Origin: an uncultured Methanobrevibacter sp.
GTDB taxonomy: Archaea; Methanobacteriota; Methanobacteria; Methanobacteriales; Methanobacteriaceae
Assembly (NCBI RefSeq): GCF_947170395.1
Contig: NZ_CAMVTE010000025.1
Coordinates: forward strand, 1 to 33,663
Length of the DNA stretch: 33,663 nt
Direction: 5' to 3'
Below are positions 16,001-23,867 of this stretch, in pieces. The position numbers were made by a program, and so were the translations under genes. A model generated the notes under the pieces. It was not told the origin of the DNA. It ran no database searches and saw only the letters and a program-made list of their open reading frames with translations. Position 1 is the stretch's first letter. Each line of letters opens with the position of its first letter.

Positions 16001-18105
16001 TAGTCCTTGCCGTTTCTGTTTACCACCATGACTTCACCTGGAGCTTCACCCCAGCCGTTGAGTCCTGAAACGTTTAACTCCTTGAATTCATCATAATACT
16101 TTAAGTATAATCCATAATAATCGGGATTGTGTGTTTTGGCATAATTCTTCAATGCTGAGACTATATTGTCCAGAACCCTTTTGGATTGGACTGACTTTTC
16201 ATCCGGCAGAAGGGCTACAACCTGATTGTACCAGTCGTCAATGGTATCTGAGATTGTTACTGTATAGTTGAGCTCAACAGCCCTTCTGGTCAGCTCGCCG
16301 ATATATGCAACGGTTCCGTTTGAAACCTGTATCTTTACGATATCGTCAAGTGAGTTGAACCATGAGGTATATTCATCGACGCTTAAAAGAACGACACCGC
16401 TGCGGTTTGCCAGTTTTTCAAGCTCTCCCGGAGCCCATGTGGCCACGTTTATACCGCAGGAAATGATTAAATCTTCAAGCTCGGACACGTTACTTGGCAG
16501 ATTTTCTACAGTGTATCCTGCATTCTTTAATGTTAAAAGCATGTTGTAAACACTTTTTATTGTATCCAAATAACTGGAACCGATGTTCTGTTTTCCCGGA
16601 GGATAGTTGTAATAGATTATTGAAATCATTTTGTCTTCATTCAATGTGTATTTCAAATCCACCCATGAATCAATCCTGTCCGAGAGAAGCTCAATGTTTC
16701 CCTTATGGGAAATGTATGTTGAGATTCTGGCTCCTGTCAGGTTTGAAATGTAGCTTGAAGCTCCTCCTATGAATGTCGCATCAATAATACCCTGGGTTTC
16801 GGCAATGGTAATGTGCCACCATTTGTCACTCTTTTCTGTTGTAAGACCTGTTGAGCCAAGCTCCCACTGTTCATTTGAAACGTAATCAGAATGGACAGCA
16901 CGAAATACAGGCACACCTACCTCTTCAAAGAATTTGGTTGCCTTGGTGAAGTTCTCTCCACCTACACCATATGCCACCATGGACACTATTGCATCGACGT
17001 AAACGTCATAGTCTGTGGAATTTGCCAGAAATCCTGAAATGTCTCCTCCCGCATTTGTCCATGATTCAACCATTACGGCCAACTGCTCGGCAGATCCCCC
17101 TGCAGCAAAGACAGGAATTACATTGTAGCCTCTTGCTTCAAGAGATTCTATGATTGAATAGCATGTATGCAACTGTTGGGATTCGATATACATTGTACTT
17201 TCAAGAATACCTACGGTACGGGTATTTGACGGGTTGAAGAATGTTTGCATATATTCATCAAGTGAATACCATCTGTCCCTATAGATTCCATAGGTTTTGG
17301 ACCCTGTAAAGGTTGGATTTTCATATTCTGTATCATGACCCAGATAATTCAGGATGCACAATATCTGATTTTTCAGATTGTCCTTGTCATTGAGGTCCTT
17401 GTAAAGAACCATCTGGTTTAAAAAGGAGTTGAAATTCTTTCCTTCACCATTCAGATAATCATACACTTTCGAATAGGAAAGTCCCCTTTTGGTATTTTTA
17501 AAGTACTTTATCAAATCCTCGTTGGAGATGCCATTGAAAATCTTATTGTAGTTCAATGTATTGTTTCGAATAAGGCTTATTGAACTTGATTCTGAATTCA
17601 TGTTGCCTGAAGGCGGCTCCAATATCAGAAATATCTTCTTATTGGACAGGTCGGGATTTTTGCCCATGACACTTGTCAAAACGGAATCCACATCACTGCT
17701 TATCCATTCGCCGATAAAACCGTCACAAGCTGAAAGATAGCCTATAAGCTCACTTTCATCCATTGTCTTGACCTGGTCACCGCTTCTGACAATCAGATTA
17801 ACATTATTCAGGCTGTTTTCATCGAGAAGTTCAAAAGCTGCCTTGTCTAAAACATTCACTCCCGGATTATCGCTAATTATAAATAAAGTAGTTTGTTGAG
17901 AATTTGCAATATTCTCATATGAATCGTTAACTGGAATCTTTTTAGAATCCTGACTGTCTGAAACCTTCACAGTACCCTCAGACAAATCCTGACTGAGACT
18001 ATCTGTGGCATTCTGCTCGGCAAATGCAGTGTTGAGTGAAATGCCAAACAACAGCACTACCAAAAGCATCAAAACAATCATCTGTTTATTTCTAAAAAAA
18101 CTCAT
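13054..18105 (-). CDS. Exported, membrane-anchored CobN/HmuS-type chelatase
   Basis: This 1683-aa protein is of the CobN / magnesium-chelatase-H family. The family motif GRHATHEWLPGKEILLS (about 760-776) continues into GDVPQLYFY and AKRRGFAVIISHLT, matching CobN. A Cys cluster, CCDCSCGN (about 1502-1510), lies near the end. Unlike cytoplasmic CobN it has a signal peptide (about 1-30, hydrophobic VLMLLVVLLFGISL), a low-complexity Ser/Thr/Asn linker (about 1560-1635), a membrane helix (about 1642-1661) and a basic cytoplasmic tail. It must therefore work outside the membrane without CobS/CobT ATPase help. Its followers are DUF2162, ExbB-like and DUF2149, the order I recall for bacterial hmuSTUV, where HmuS handles haem. 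Removal of metal from a tetrapyrrole or corrinoid uptake is likely. The start has an AAGGTGAA site. Confidence 0.88.
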   Translation of the reverse strand: MSFFRNKQMIVLMLLVVLLFGISLNTAFAEQNATDSLSQDLSEGTVKVSDSQDSKKIPVNDSYENIANSQQTTLFIISDNPGVNVLDKAAFELLDENSLNNVNLIVRSGDQVKTMDESELIGYLSACDGFIGEWISSDVDSVLTSVMGKNPDLSNKKIFLILEPPSGNMNSESSSISLIRNNTLNYNKIFNGISNEDLIKYFKNTKRGLSYSKVYDYLNGEGKNFNSFLNQMVLYKDLNDKDNLKNQILCILNYLGHDTEYENPTFTGSKTYGIYRDRWYSLDEYMQTFFNPSNTRTVGILESTMYIESQQLHTCYSIIESLEARGYNVIPVFAAGGSAEQLAVMVESWTNAGGDISGFLANSTDYDVYVDAIVSMVAYGVGGENFTKATKFFEEVGVPVFRAVHSDYVSNEQWELGSTGLTTEKSDKWWHITIAETQGIIDATFIGGASSYISNLTGARISTYISHKGNIELLSDRIDSWVDLKYTLNEDKMISIIYYNYPPGKQNIGSSYLDTIKSVYNMLLTLKNAGYTVENLPSNVSELEDLIISCGINVATWAPGELEKLANRSGVVLLSVDEYTSWFNSLDDIVKIQVSNGTVAYIGELTRRAVELNYTVTISDTIDDWYNQVVALLPDEKSVQSKRVLDNIVSALKNYAKTHNPDYYGLYLKYYDEFKELNVSGLNGWGEAPGEVMVVNRNGKDYFVIPGLTFGNVFIAPEPQRGWESDIENLYHCTAVAPTHQYLAAYYYMQTRYSNSMIFVGRHATHEWLPGKEILLSATDYGSIVVGDVPQLYFYISDGLGEAIQAKRRGFAVIISHLTSPMAFTHLYGNLTVLASLVNDYDGAKTDSQRQNISSSIRDLVIANDYSTNLGLNKSDVGQIGDADLIQKVNTFLKSAQDTLYPLGLHALGEAWSEADIANTVSAMLAHDLVLDDNQGVLNLFTELSKIYYSKDYGDLSAFEREFIMNKSYDICRALIYWDVDTVGSMIKDANANLIACLDLAKTYINLINQSISCELDSMLNGLNGRYVPVSEGGEVVVKPSVLPTGGNMFQDQSSELPTQDAWNYAKTLALLTLADLNDTTEKVIMGIWCVETARDDGALVSSVLYLLGMKPVWTDSSSAGFDDEGNPTGKKVGAMPEVIKLNDLTRPDGWAKKRIDVTVITSGLFRDLYSSQSILLDNAYRVTLARSYLTIINNDTLMNGEYGSQLRQALEGVVGGINYYGASNEDLSDNYVAQHWIEDCLYYLSIGYNATYAGECAITRIFAPPNGDYGAGISKLVSMSWTWNNTDELAQFYLGRMGNMYSKNYWGDTNSLVFLRALSNSDTIITSRNTNQYGVLDNDDFFDYWGGLSMAVENVSGKSPKMKVLMYADKSNAYISSLEEVMYKEIAARYDNPNWIKGMMAEGYSGARYMSNKFVSNLYGWQVTRPSSVSDDLWNRVYDTYYNDKYNLGVTEWLKSGNNAYSLISMSGTMLTSIHEGYWNADDATLSNIANTWAQATVKNGVACCDCSCGNIAMMQWAVQYVNPDILAQLLPKLYDATQNPVFLNNTQNVPPEANADPSNSAPSTPNPTKGSTSSSTISSNATTTNTQHSQSNGNSNGDAVSDVGESSSSGEVGASAAEGADVKKSIEINPVTQQSASEVGMSLIAVLGVICLILIIGVGYFRDKDDVKKSNNLDELFNEKL

Positions 18106-18210
18106 TAAAATTCACCTTAAATTTTAAAGGACCGTAGCAAAATTACAAATAAAATTATTACTACATACAATATTTTTGTAATAAAATTTGATTTAAAGTT
18201 TTCTAAAAAA

Positions 18211-18363
18211 AGTAATACTAAAATGCCTTAAATCGCAAAAAAAGTAATACTAACGATTATTTAATATAAATAGTAATACTTCGTATTTAAATAAACAAAA
18301 TAAAAGTAATACATCCCAAATGAGTAATACTAAAAGTGGAAAATCAGACAAAAAAGTAATACT
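18211..18363 (-). promoter_or_regulatory. Array of six AGTAATACT boxes upstream of the CobN-type operon
   Basis: Boxes start at 18211, 18243, 18272, 18305, 18323 and 18355. Five are exact AGTAATACT; the one at 18305 ends in A. Distances to the CobN start codon are 106, 138, 167, 200, 218 and 250 bp. Five of these lie within 4-5 bp of a box in the adhesin array (110, 133, 165, 216, 249). The last box ends just before the stop codon of the MATE gene (18369). The arrangement suggests cooperative binding of one regulator on both promoters, possibly one that senses a metal or tetrapyrrole. Confidence 0.8.
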
Positions 18364-18368
18364 TTGCA

Positions 18369-19733
18369 TTACTCACATGGAGAACATTGCCTTTGAAAGC
18401 GGATGTTGAATATCCAGATGCAGACAAAACCAAACAGAGACCCTATGTTCATGCCTATTATTGCCCCAAGGTAAACTCCAAAGACTCCCATGCCCATCAA
18501 AATTCCCATGATATAGGCGAATGCCATGCTCAAAACCAGTTCACGCAGCACGGTCAGTCCCAGTGACTTGAAACCGGCACCGACACCCTGATATGCATAT
18601 GCAGCAGTGGCTCCAAAAGGAATTAAAAAATTGTAAAAGACAAGCAATCGCAAAATCTCTGCTGAGCGCTCAACCAATGCAGGATTTCCTGCCTGGAAAT
18701 TGAAAACTTCACAGATCGGATAGGCGAATATGAAAAATACGGCACTTATAATCAATGTAATGGCCAGACTCAACATTGTTGAATATTTAATCGTTTCATT
18801 GAAATTGGGTCCGTTTCGAGCCCCATATGCAATTCCCGAAACCGTTATTGTCGCAATTCCTATTGCCATACATGGCAGAAATGCGATTGATATGAATCTC
18901 CATGCTATGGTAAATGACGCTATTTCATCTACACCTGCAGTTACGACAATCAGATAATTAAGGATTATTGCCACAAGAGAAAAGATAATCTCTTCTGTTC
19001 CCGCCGGAATGGCCACAAACAATATTTCACGGTATATCTCCATTTTGCGTCTGTAATGGATGAAAGAGAAATTGAAAAATGTATCCCTTTTAACAAAAAT
19101 CCAGTAGACCATCAGCAAAAATCCGACAAATGATGAAACGACAGTTGCAAGGCCTGCCCCAAAAATTCCCAAATCCAATATGTAGATGAAAATCGGGTCC
19201 AATGCCATGTTCAAAACTGCACTCAGCATCAGCGGAATGGTTGCACGCCCCACATCACCTTCAGAGCGGAATATGTTTGAGGTAACATTCGGTGCCAAAA
19301 ACACGATATTAAGGAAAAATATGATTTGGCCATAATCAAGGCAATATGCACTTACAGGAGAAGCGCCGAAAAGCACTATTATATCCTTTAAAAGAAATAT
19401 CCCCACAAGAAAAATTACAACTGAGACAAATACCATCAAAATAAACGAGTGGATAACCGCATTGTTTGCATCCTCAAATCTCTCGGCTCCGATGAACCTT
19501 GATATGAGGGAATTTGCACCTGCACCGACACCGTTTCCAAGGCCAATGATTACCAGATACAGAGGAGCGATAAACCCCAAAGCTGCAAGAGCTTCACTGT
19601 TAATGCCGGAAACCCAAAAGCTGTCAATAAGATTGTTTAAAAACATCAAAAGCATTGAAAGGATTGTTGGAAAAGCCAGCTTGTTAATTGCATTTCTTGG
19701 ATTTCCAGTTATTGAATTGATATTGGAACTCAT
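18369..19733 (-). CDS. MATE-family multidrug/cation antiporter
   Basis: This 454-aa protein has about 12 membrane helices in two similar halves. It opens with the MATE pattern (LAFPTILSMLLMFLNNLIDSFWVSG, then GLGNGVGAGANSLISRFIGA) and has the family's LMLSAVLNMALDPIFIY region at about 165-185. MATE proteins export cationic drugs or metabolites in exchange for Na+ or H+. The ATG follows the stop of the upstream channel-like gene by one base (TGACATG), so translation is coupled and the three genes form one operon. The substrate is unknown. The short C-terminal tail ends with two Cys (RQCSPCE). Confidence 0.9.
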   Translation of the reverse strand: MSSNINSITGNPRNAINKLAFPTILSMLLMFLNNLIDSFWVSGINSEALAALGFIAPLYLVIIGLGNGVGAGANSLISRFIGAERFEDANNAVIHSFILMVFVSVVIFLVGIFLLKDIIVLFGASPVSAYCLDYGQIIFFLNIVFLAPNVTSNIFRSEGDVGRATIPLMLSAVLNMALDPIFIYILDLGIFGAGLATVVSSFVGFLLMVYWIFVKRDTFFNFSFIHYRRKMEIYREILFVAIPAGTEEIIFSLVAIILNYLIVVTAGVDEIASFTIAWRFISIAFLPCMAIGIATITVSGIAYGARNGPNFNETIKYSTMLSLAITLIISAVFFIFAYPICEVFNFQAGNPALVERSAEILRLLVFYNFLIPFGATAAYAYQGVGAGFKSLGLTVLRELVLSMAFAYIMGILMGMGVFGVYLGAIIGMNIGSLFGFVCIWIFNIRFQRQCSPCE

Positions 19734-19734
19734 G

Positions 19735-20535
19735 TCATTTCTTCTTTCTAACTAAATTTTCAAGGCGGTCAAAATCATCATTGACATATCTCATAACAAT
19801 AGAAACAGTCAATGTTGCGGTACCAACACCTGAGAGCAAAAAACCCGCCCAAACTAAAAATATTGCATTTAACTTACCCACATTTGATGAGCCCAAAACC
19901 GCATATCCATTACTTGTAAATGCATTGGAAACCATTTCAATTGAGTCTAGAGGGGTTGTTCCTTCCACAACCATCGTGAAGAAAAAGCTGATGAATATAA
20001 TAAAAAACAAAAGTATTATTGTTATTCCCAAACTGTTGGTTTCTGTATATTCAACAAACTTCCTGTAATACTGTTTTATGAAGTAGAGATAAGCAATAAT
20101 ATGCAAGAAATCTAATAGAAATATAAAATATGAATATGAAAACAGTACCCATGACATTGATCCGAAAGGAATCAGCAGGAACAGCAGGCATTTGTTTTTG
20201 AATGATGATGTGTCAACATGAATTGCAAGATAAAGTGAAACAACAACATCGATAATTAAAAGACCTCTGGAAGTGTCACGCCAATTAAATAAAAGGTAGA
20301 GTATGCATATGACAAAAATCAGAATCATTGAAAGGTAAAAAACCTGTTTTATGGAAGTGAATTCCTCTTCGGGAATATATTCATTAGGATTGAAAAACCT
20401 TGATGATTTGAAATAATCGCTGGATTTGATTTTCCTGAATGCAAATTTTCCAACATAAACCAGAACACCGAAAACCAAACATGCAACAATGAACTGAACA
20501 GCAAATATCATCAATTCAGATGTCCATCCATACAT
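19735..20535 (-). CDS. Six-TM channel-like protein with altered selectivity filter (copy 2)
   Basis: This 266-aa protein has about six membrane helices, a pore loop and a charged C-terminal helix. Residues about 167-245 line up with the S5-pore-S6 part of prokaryotic K+ channels: a helix (SLGITIILLFFIIFISFFF), a pore helix (DSIEMVSNAF), then TSNGYAVLG (207-215) where K+ channels have T-V-G-Y-G, then GK and an S6-like helix rich in Gly and Ala. The filter is not a K+ signature, so ion choice is open. It is a tandem paralogue of the gene just upstream and overlaps that gene's stop by one base, so the two may form a mixed oligomer. Kept apart: the fold is an alignment by eye; channel activity is inferred. 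Confidence 0.6.
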   Translation of the reverse strand: MYGWTSELMIFAVQFIVACLVFGVLVYVGKFAFRKIKSSDYFKSSRFFNPNEYIPEEEFTSIKQVFYLSMILIFVICILYLLFNWRDTSRGLLIIDVVVSLYLAIHVDTSSFKNKCLLFLLIPFGSMSWVLFSYSYFIFLLDFLHIIAYLYFIKQYYRKFVEYTETNSLGITIILLFFIIFISFFFTMVVEGTTPLDSIEMVSNAFTSNGYAVLGSSNVGKLNAIFLVWAGFLLSGVGTATLTVSIVMRYVNDDFDRLENLVRKKK

Positions 20536-21311
20536 TATTCGTCACCACCCTCTTCAATTAGCTTTTCAAGTTCCCTAACACGTTTTTTAAAGTGTTTCAT
20601 TAAAATTGCAGCAGTCAAAGTTGCAGTACCTGCGCCGGATATGATATATCCTCCCCAAACCAGAAAAATACTGTTGATCTTACCCGGGATACTATCACCC
20701 AAAACCGTATATCCGTTACTTGTAAAAGCATTGGAAACCATGACAAGAGAATCCAAAGGATTTACCCCTTCAACCAATTGAGTGATGAAAAAGCTAATGA
20801 AAATTATTGAAAACAGAAGGATTATGGTTACTCCCAATCCATTTGAATTAGTGTATTCCATAAACTTGTCATAATAAATCTTAATGAAGATTAGAAAAGC
20901 GGGAACCCTTATAAATTCAAGAAATATCAATGGGGAAATGTCAAATAAAAGATAGGATATTGCTCCATAAGGTATTACAAGAATAAAAAGGATTTTAGAT
21001 TTTTTAGATTCCTTATCCATTGTTATTGCAATGAACAGTGAAAGAGCTATGTCAAATATTGCAAACTCAAAAAAACTGTTGCCTGTCTCTATCAGTGAAT
21101 AAAAGACATTGACAAAACATGCCGCCATCAAAATAAGATATCCCACTTGCCTTAATGTGTGGATTTCATCTTCAGGCAGAAATTCCCTTGGATTGAGATA
21201 CCTGTTGGAACTTCCCTTCAACCTATTATTAACATTAACACCAATAAATGTCAAAATGACAAAAATAGCCACTACAATAACAAACTGAATTAATGTTATA
21301 AACAAATCCAC
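20535..21311 (-). CDS. Six-TM channel-like protein with altered selectivity filter (copy 1)
   Basis: This 258-aa protein is a paralogue of its downstream neighbour. Helices are at about 3-25, 52-72, 78-98, 105-123, 158-182 and 212-236, with a pore-like stretch DSLVMVSNAFTSNGYTVLGD between the last two. TSNGYTVLG (197-205) takes the place of the K+ filter T-V-G-Y-G. The later part (SIPGKINSIFLVWGG) resembles the start of S6. The start is GTG at 21309-21311 with GGTGA a few bases upstream. It opens a three-gene operon with the second channel-like gene and the MATE exporter, downstream of the HD-RyR genes. It could be an effector gated by a small ligand; this is inference. Confidence 0.6.
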   Translation of the reverse strand: MDLFITLIQFVIVVAIFVILTFIGVNVNNRLKGSSNRYLNPREFLPEDEIHTLRQVGYLILMAACFVNVFYSLIETGNSFFEFAIFDIALSLFIAITMDKESKKSKILFILVIPYGAISYLLFDISPLIFLEFIRVPAFLIFIKIYYDKFMEYTNSNGLGVTIILLFSIIFISFFITQLVEGVNPLDSLVMVSNAFTSNGYTVLGDSIPGKINSIFLVWGGYIISGAGTATLTAAILMKHFKKRVRELEKLIEEGGDE

Positions 21312-21370
21312 TTAAATTCACCATAAATATTTTTGGATTTAATCGTTATTAATATTTATCAAAATTTATA

Positions 21371-21400
21371 AAAGTGCAAGTAAATGTTAAATTTACTCGC
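21371..21400 (-). terminator. Probable terminator of the second HD-RyR gene
   Basis: AGTAAAT at 21379-21385 and ATTTACT at 21391-21397 form a 7-bp stem with a 5-nt loop that includes the TAA stop codon (21393-21395). On the minus strand an AT-rich tract with short T-runs follows (about 21360-21375). The T-run is weak. Confidence 0.45.
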
Positions 21401-23732
21401 TTCTGACAATCTTTAGGCCAACAAACTTATCTGCACATAACTCTGGAAGTTTTGAAAAGGTAAGTTTGTTTTTATTTTTTGTTTTAGGGTTTAAATTATC
21501 CCATTGAACAAAATTATCGCTGTCAGTTTCATTCAAATTAAGTTTGAGCTGATACCAAGCTTCATGTTCCCTTTCAGCAAAGTAATCTATGTCATCAGAA
21601 TCAAATTGAGTTATGGCATCCCTTTGGTCTGAGAGTGGAACTAGCTCAAATCCTTTCTCTTTTAAAATTTTAACCAGATGTTCGGCCTGAATATAATTTG
21701 AAAACTGTACCTGCTTAGGCAGATCCTTGAAAACGGATTCCCCATCGGAATCAGGGTCGATATTTCCTGTTTCATACAGCTGGTTCATCTTATAGGTAAG
21801 TGCCTTAAGTCGGCTTCTTACAACCTTCAATCCTATTGACTTTAAAAGTTGAGGAATGATTCTGATTGATTCCTTATCAAGTTCCTGCACTTCCGGAGAG
21901 AGGTTTTCCCATTCGGTAAGACCTGGAGATATTCTTCTGTCGACGTCCTTGTCGTCTCCAAAAATCCAGCCGCTTCCTTCCCTTTCCTCACGCCAGCTTT
22001 CATGTTCGAAAATTGCCAAATCCTCAACATCCTTTTCATTGATGTGGTCGATTTCAATCAGCTTGTCGTCATCATCTACGACACCGTCGTGAGCTATTTC
22101 ACAACCGATCATTGTTAACTTGACCGGAATAGATTTTGCCTGGCGAATGTTGGACATTATAAAGTCGGAAGGGAGTTTGTAGAAGTCATCCTTTTTATTT
22201 GCACATTTAGACTGATACAACTCGATTTCCTCTTCGTCATTGTTTTCAATGGCTTCCTTTAACTTTTCCTCATTGTAGATGTGGTTGAGTTCGATAGCCA
22301 GTTTTTCAATGTTTCTCAAAAGGACATCCGGAGCGGAAATCTGGGAGAAATGAACATCCCTTTTAACGGAATCCAATCGGATATCCGGAATAATTGATAG
22401 CTTTTCAGGGAATATCTTTTCAACATCAAGAACGCTTGCAATGAAATTGTCCTTTTTCTTTTCAAAACCAAGACCCATTGCACCGTTTTTAAGAATATAA
22501 GTTACTTTCATACGCTGGTCATCAATATAGACATCCATGTCATTTACACGATTGTTCTGCTTGTCTATCACACCATAAGGACGTCTGTTCCATTCCTGAA
22601 GCTCGTCACAGAATATCAAAAGATAGGAAATCGGTGAACTTCTAGGATTCATTTTACCAAAATCAAATGTTTCCTGCAAGGTCTTGTTGTAGTAGTTATG
22701 AAGCAAAATAGCTGTAGCACTGTCTACAATCGGATAGAAGAAGAAATCCTTATTTTTCTTGGCGTATTTCTGAATAAGTTTACCGTAAGAGTTCAAAACC
22801 AGAATGGCTGAAAAGTAACCGTGGTCAATGAAGCCCTTATCGTTCATGTGCTTTACAAAGCCGTTAAGATGCTTGATTAACTTTCTGAATTCAAGAGGTT
22901 CCATCTTGAAGTCCATTGCAATTTTGTGAGCCATGATTTCGGTGGGTTTGAATAAATCAAGGACCTTTGTTCTTTTGTATCTGCCCCTGTACTCATCGGC
23001 ATAATTATAAGGAGGCAGCTTTACGATTGCATTGAACTCGTTGAAATCCCTGAAGTCAATGTGGGCATCGACATCATAATTGACTGAAATGGATTTTACA
23101 CCATCTTCAATGAACTTGTCGATCTGTTTTCCTATGATTTCAAAAGGATATCCTATATCGTGGAACAGTGCGGCTATTCCCCAGCGGTAGAGGAACTCCT
23201 CATGAGACATTTCACCGTTGATTCTATAATATTTAGTGTAATGCTTGTTTTTGAGAATATATTCCTTAAATATCTCCCTATACCTTTTGTTTTGAGCATA
23301 GATTGCAAGACCCAGAATGAATACGTTGACGGAGTGGATGAAATGATCCCTTTGCCTGTTGATTAAATCGCCTGTATTTTCCTCATAGGTTCTCATTATG
23401 TCCACCAAATCAAGAAGAGTGTTCGGTTCGCTTATCAAAGCGTCAGGACTGCTTTCGTCGATTTCGCTTTTATCTTCGGGAGTGATTTGGTAAATCATCA
23501 GAAATGTTTCGTAAACCTGATATGCAGTGTAGGTTGATTCATTGTCTATGAAAACGTCAATGGATGATTTGAGGATTTTTTTGTAATTGTGATGTGTCGG
23601 ATTGCCGTCGGCATCGTCAAATTCCTTTAAATCATCATACAGTTGAATGTTGTCAAAGAACTTGTCGAGGTATTGCTTGAGATTGGATTTCTCGAGGATT
23701 TCGTTGTTTTCTTCAATAGTTTTTTCTGCCAT
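21393..23732 (-). CDS. HD-domain phosphohydrolase fused to two RyR-like domains (copy 2)
   Basis: This is a 779-aa cytoplasmic protein. The HD domain spans about 125-380, with His133 (HSVNVF), His191-Asp192 (LFHDIGYP) and a late Asp376 (CDELQEW). These are the expected metal ligands, so it is probably active on a phosphoester such as a nucleotide. The C-terminus carries two RyR-like domains. The first (about 570-640) reads LAIFEHESW, GWIFGDD and P.L.EW..L, the RyR consensus. The second (about 715-779) keeps LAEREHEAW-type residues but lacks the GW..G turn. RyR domains are ligand-binding modules best known from ryanodine receptors and also found in prokaryotes. It is a tandem duplicate of the next upstream gene. 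The start ATG follows AAGGTGGG. Confidence 0.78.
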   Translation of the reverse strand: MAEKTIEENNEILEKSNLKQYLDKFFDNIQLYDDLKEFDDADGNPTHHNYKKILKSSIDVFIDNESTYTAYQVYETFLMIYQITPEDKSEIDESSPDALISEPNTLLDLVDIMRTYEENTGDLINRQRDHFIHSVNVFILGLAIYAQNKRYREIFKEYILKNKHYTKYYRINGEMSHEEFLYRWGIAALFHDIGYPFEIIGKQIDKFIEDGVKSISVNYDVDAHIDFRDFNEFNAIVKLPPYNYADEYRGRYKRTKVLDLFKPTEIMAHKIAMDFKMEPLEFRKLIKHLNGFVKHMNDKGFIDHGYFSAILVLNSYGKLIQKYAKKNKDFFFYPIVDSATAILLHNYYNKTLQETFDFGKMNPRSSPISYLLIFCDELQEWNRRPYGVIDKQNNRVNDMDVYIDDQRMKVTYILKNGAMGLGFEKKKDNFIASVLDVEKIFPEKLSIIPDIRLDSVKRDVHFSQISAPDVLLRNIEKLAIELNHIYNEEKLKEAIENNDEEEIELYQSKCANKKDDFYKLPSDFIMSNIRQAKSIPVKLTMIGCEIAHDGVVDDDDKLIEIDHINEKDVEDLAIFEHESWREEREGSGWIFGDDKDVDRRISPGLTEWENLSPEVQELDKESIRIIPQLLKSIGLKVVRSRLKALTYKMNQLYETGNIDPDSDGESVFKDLPKQVQFSNYIQAEHLVKILKEKGFELVPLSDQRDAITQFDSDDIDYFAEREHEAWYQLKLNLNETDSDNFVQWDNLNPKTKNKNKLTFSKLPELCADKFVGLKIVRSE

Positions 23733-23823
23733 TTTCCCACCTTAAAAGTATTATATATTTAGTATTTATCCTTTTATTAAATAATAGTTATACACAAGTG
23801 GAAAAAATAGTTTACATAATGTT

Positions 23824-23867
23824 TTAAAAAAATAGGAAAAATTGTCAAATTAATTTTTGACAATTTT
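23824..23867 (-). terminator. Terminator of the first HD-RyR gene overlapping its stop codon
   Basis: AAAATTGTCAAA at 23838-23849 and TTTGACAATTTT at 23856-23867 are perfect 12-nt inverted repeats around a 6-nt loop. On the minus strand the stem includes the last codons of the gene and is followed by a T-run (23825-23831). The two HD-RyR genes are thus probably separate transcripts, with AT-rich promoter sequence for the second at about 23750-23790. Confidence 0.7.

Noticed and set aside
13054-18105. Ordinary cytoplasmic cobaltochelatase for cobalamin synthesis
   Set aside because: The signal peptide, Ser/Thr-rich linker and C-terminal membrane helix place it outside the membrane, and no cobS/cobT-like genes are beside it.
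18211-18363. Regularly spaced repeats as a CRISPR array
   Set aside because: The repeat is only about 9 nt, spacings vary from 18 to 33 bp, and no cas genes are nearby. Placement upstream of start codons fits regulator binding better.
19735-21311. TrkH/KtrB-type K+ transporter subunits
   Set aside because: Those have four pore repeats in a protein of 400 or more residues. These have about six helices and one pore-like segment in about 260 residues.
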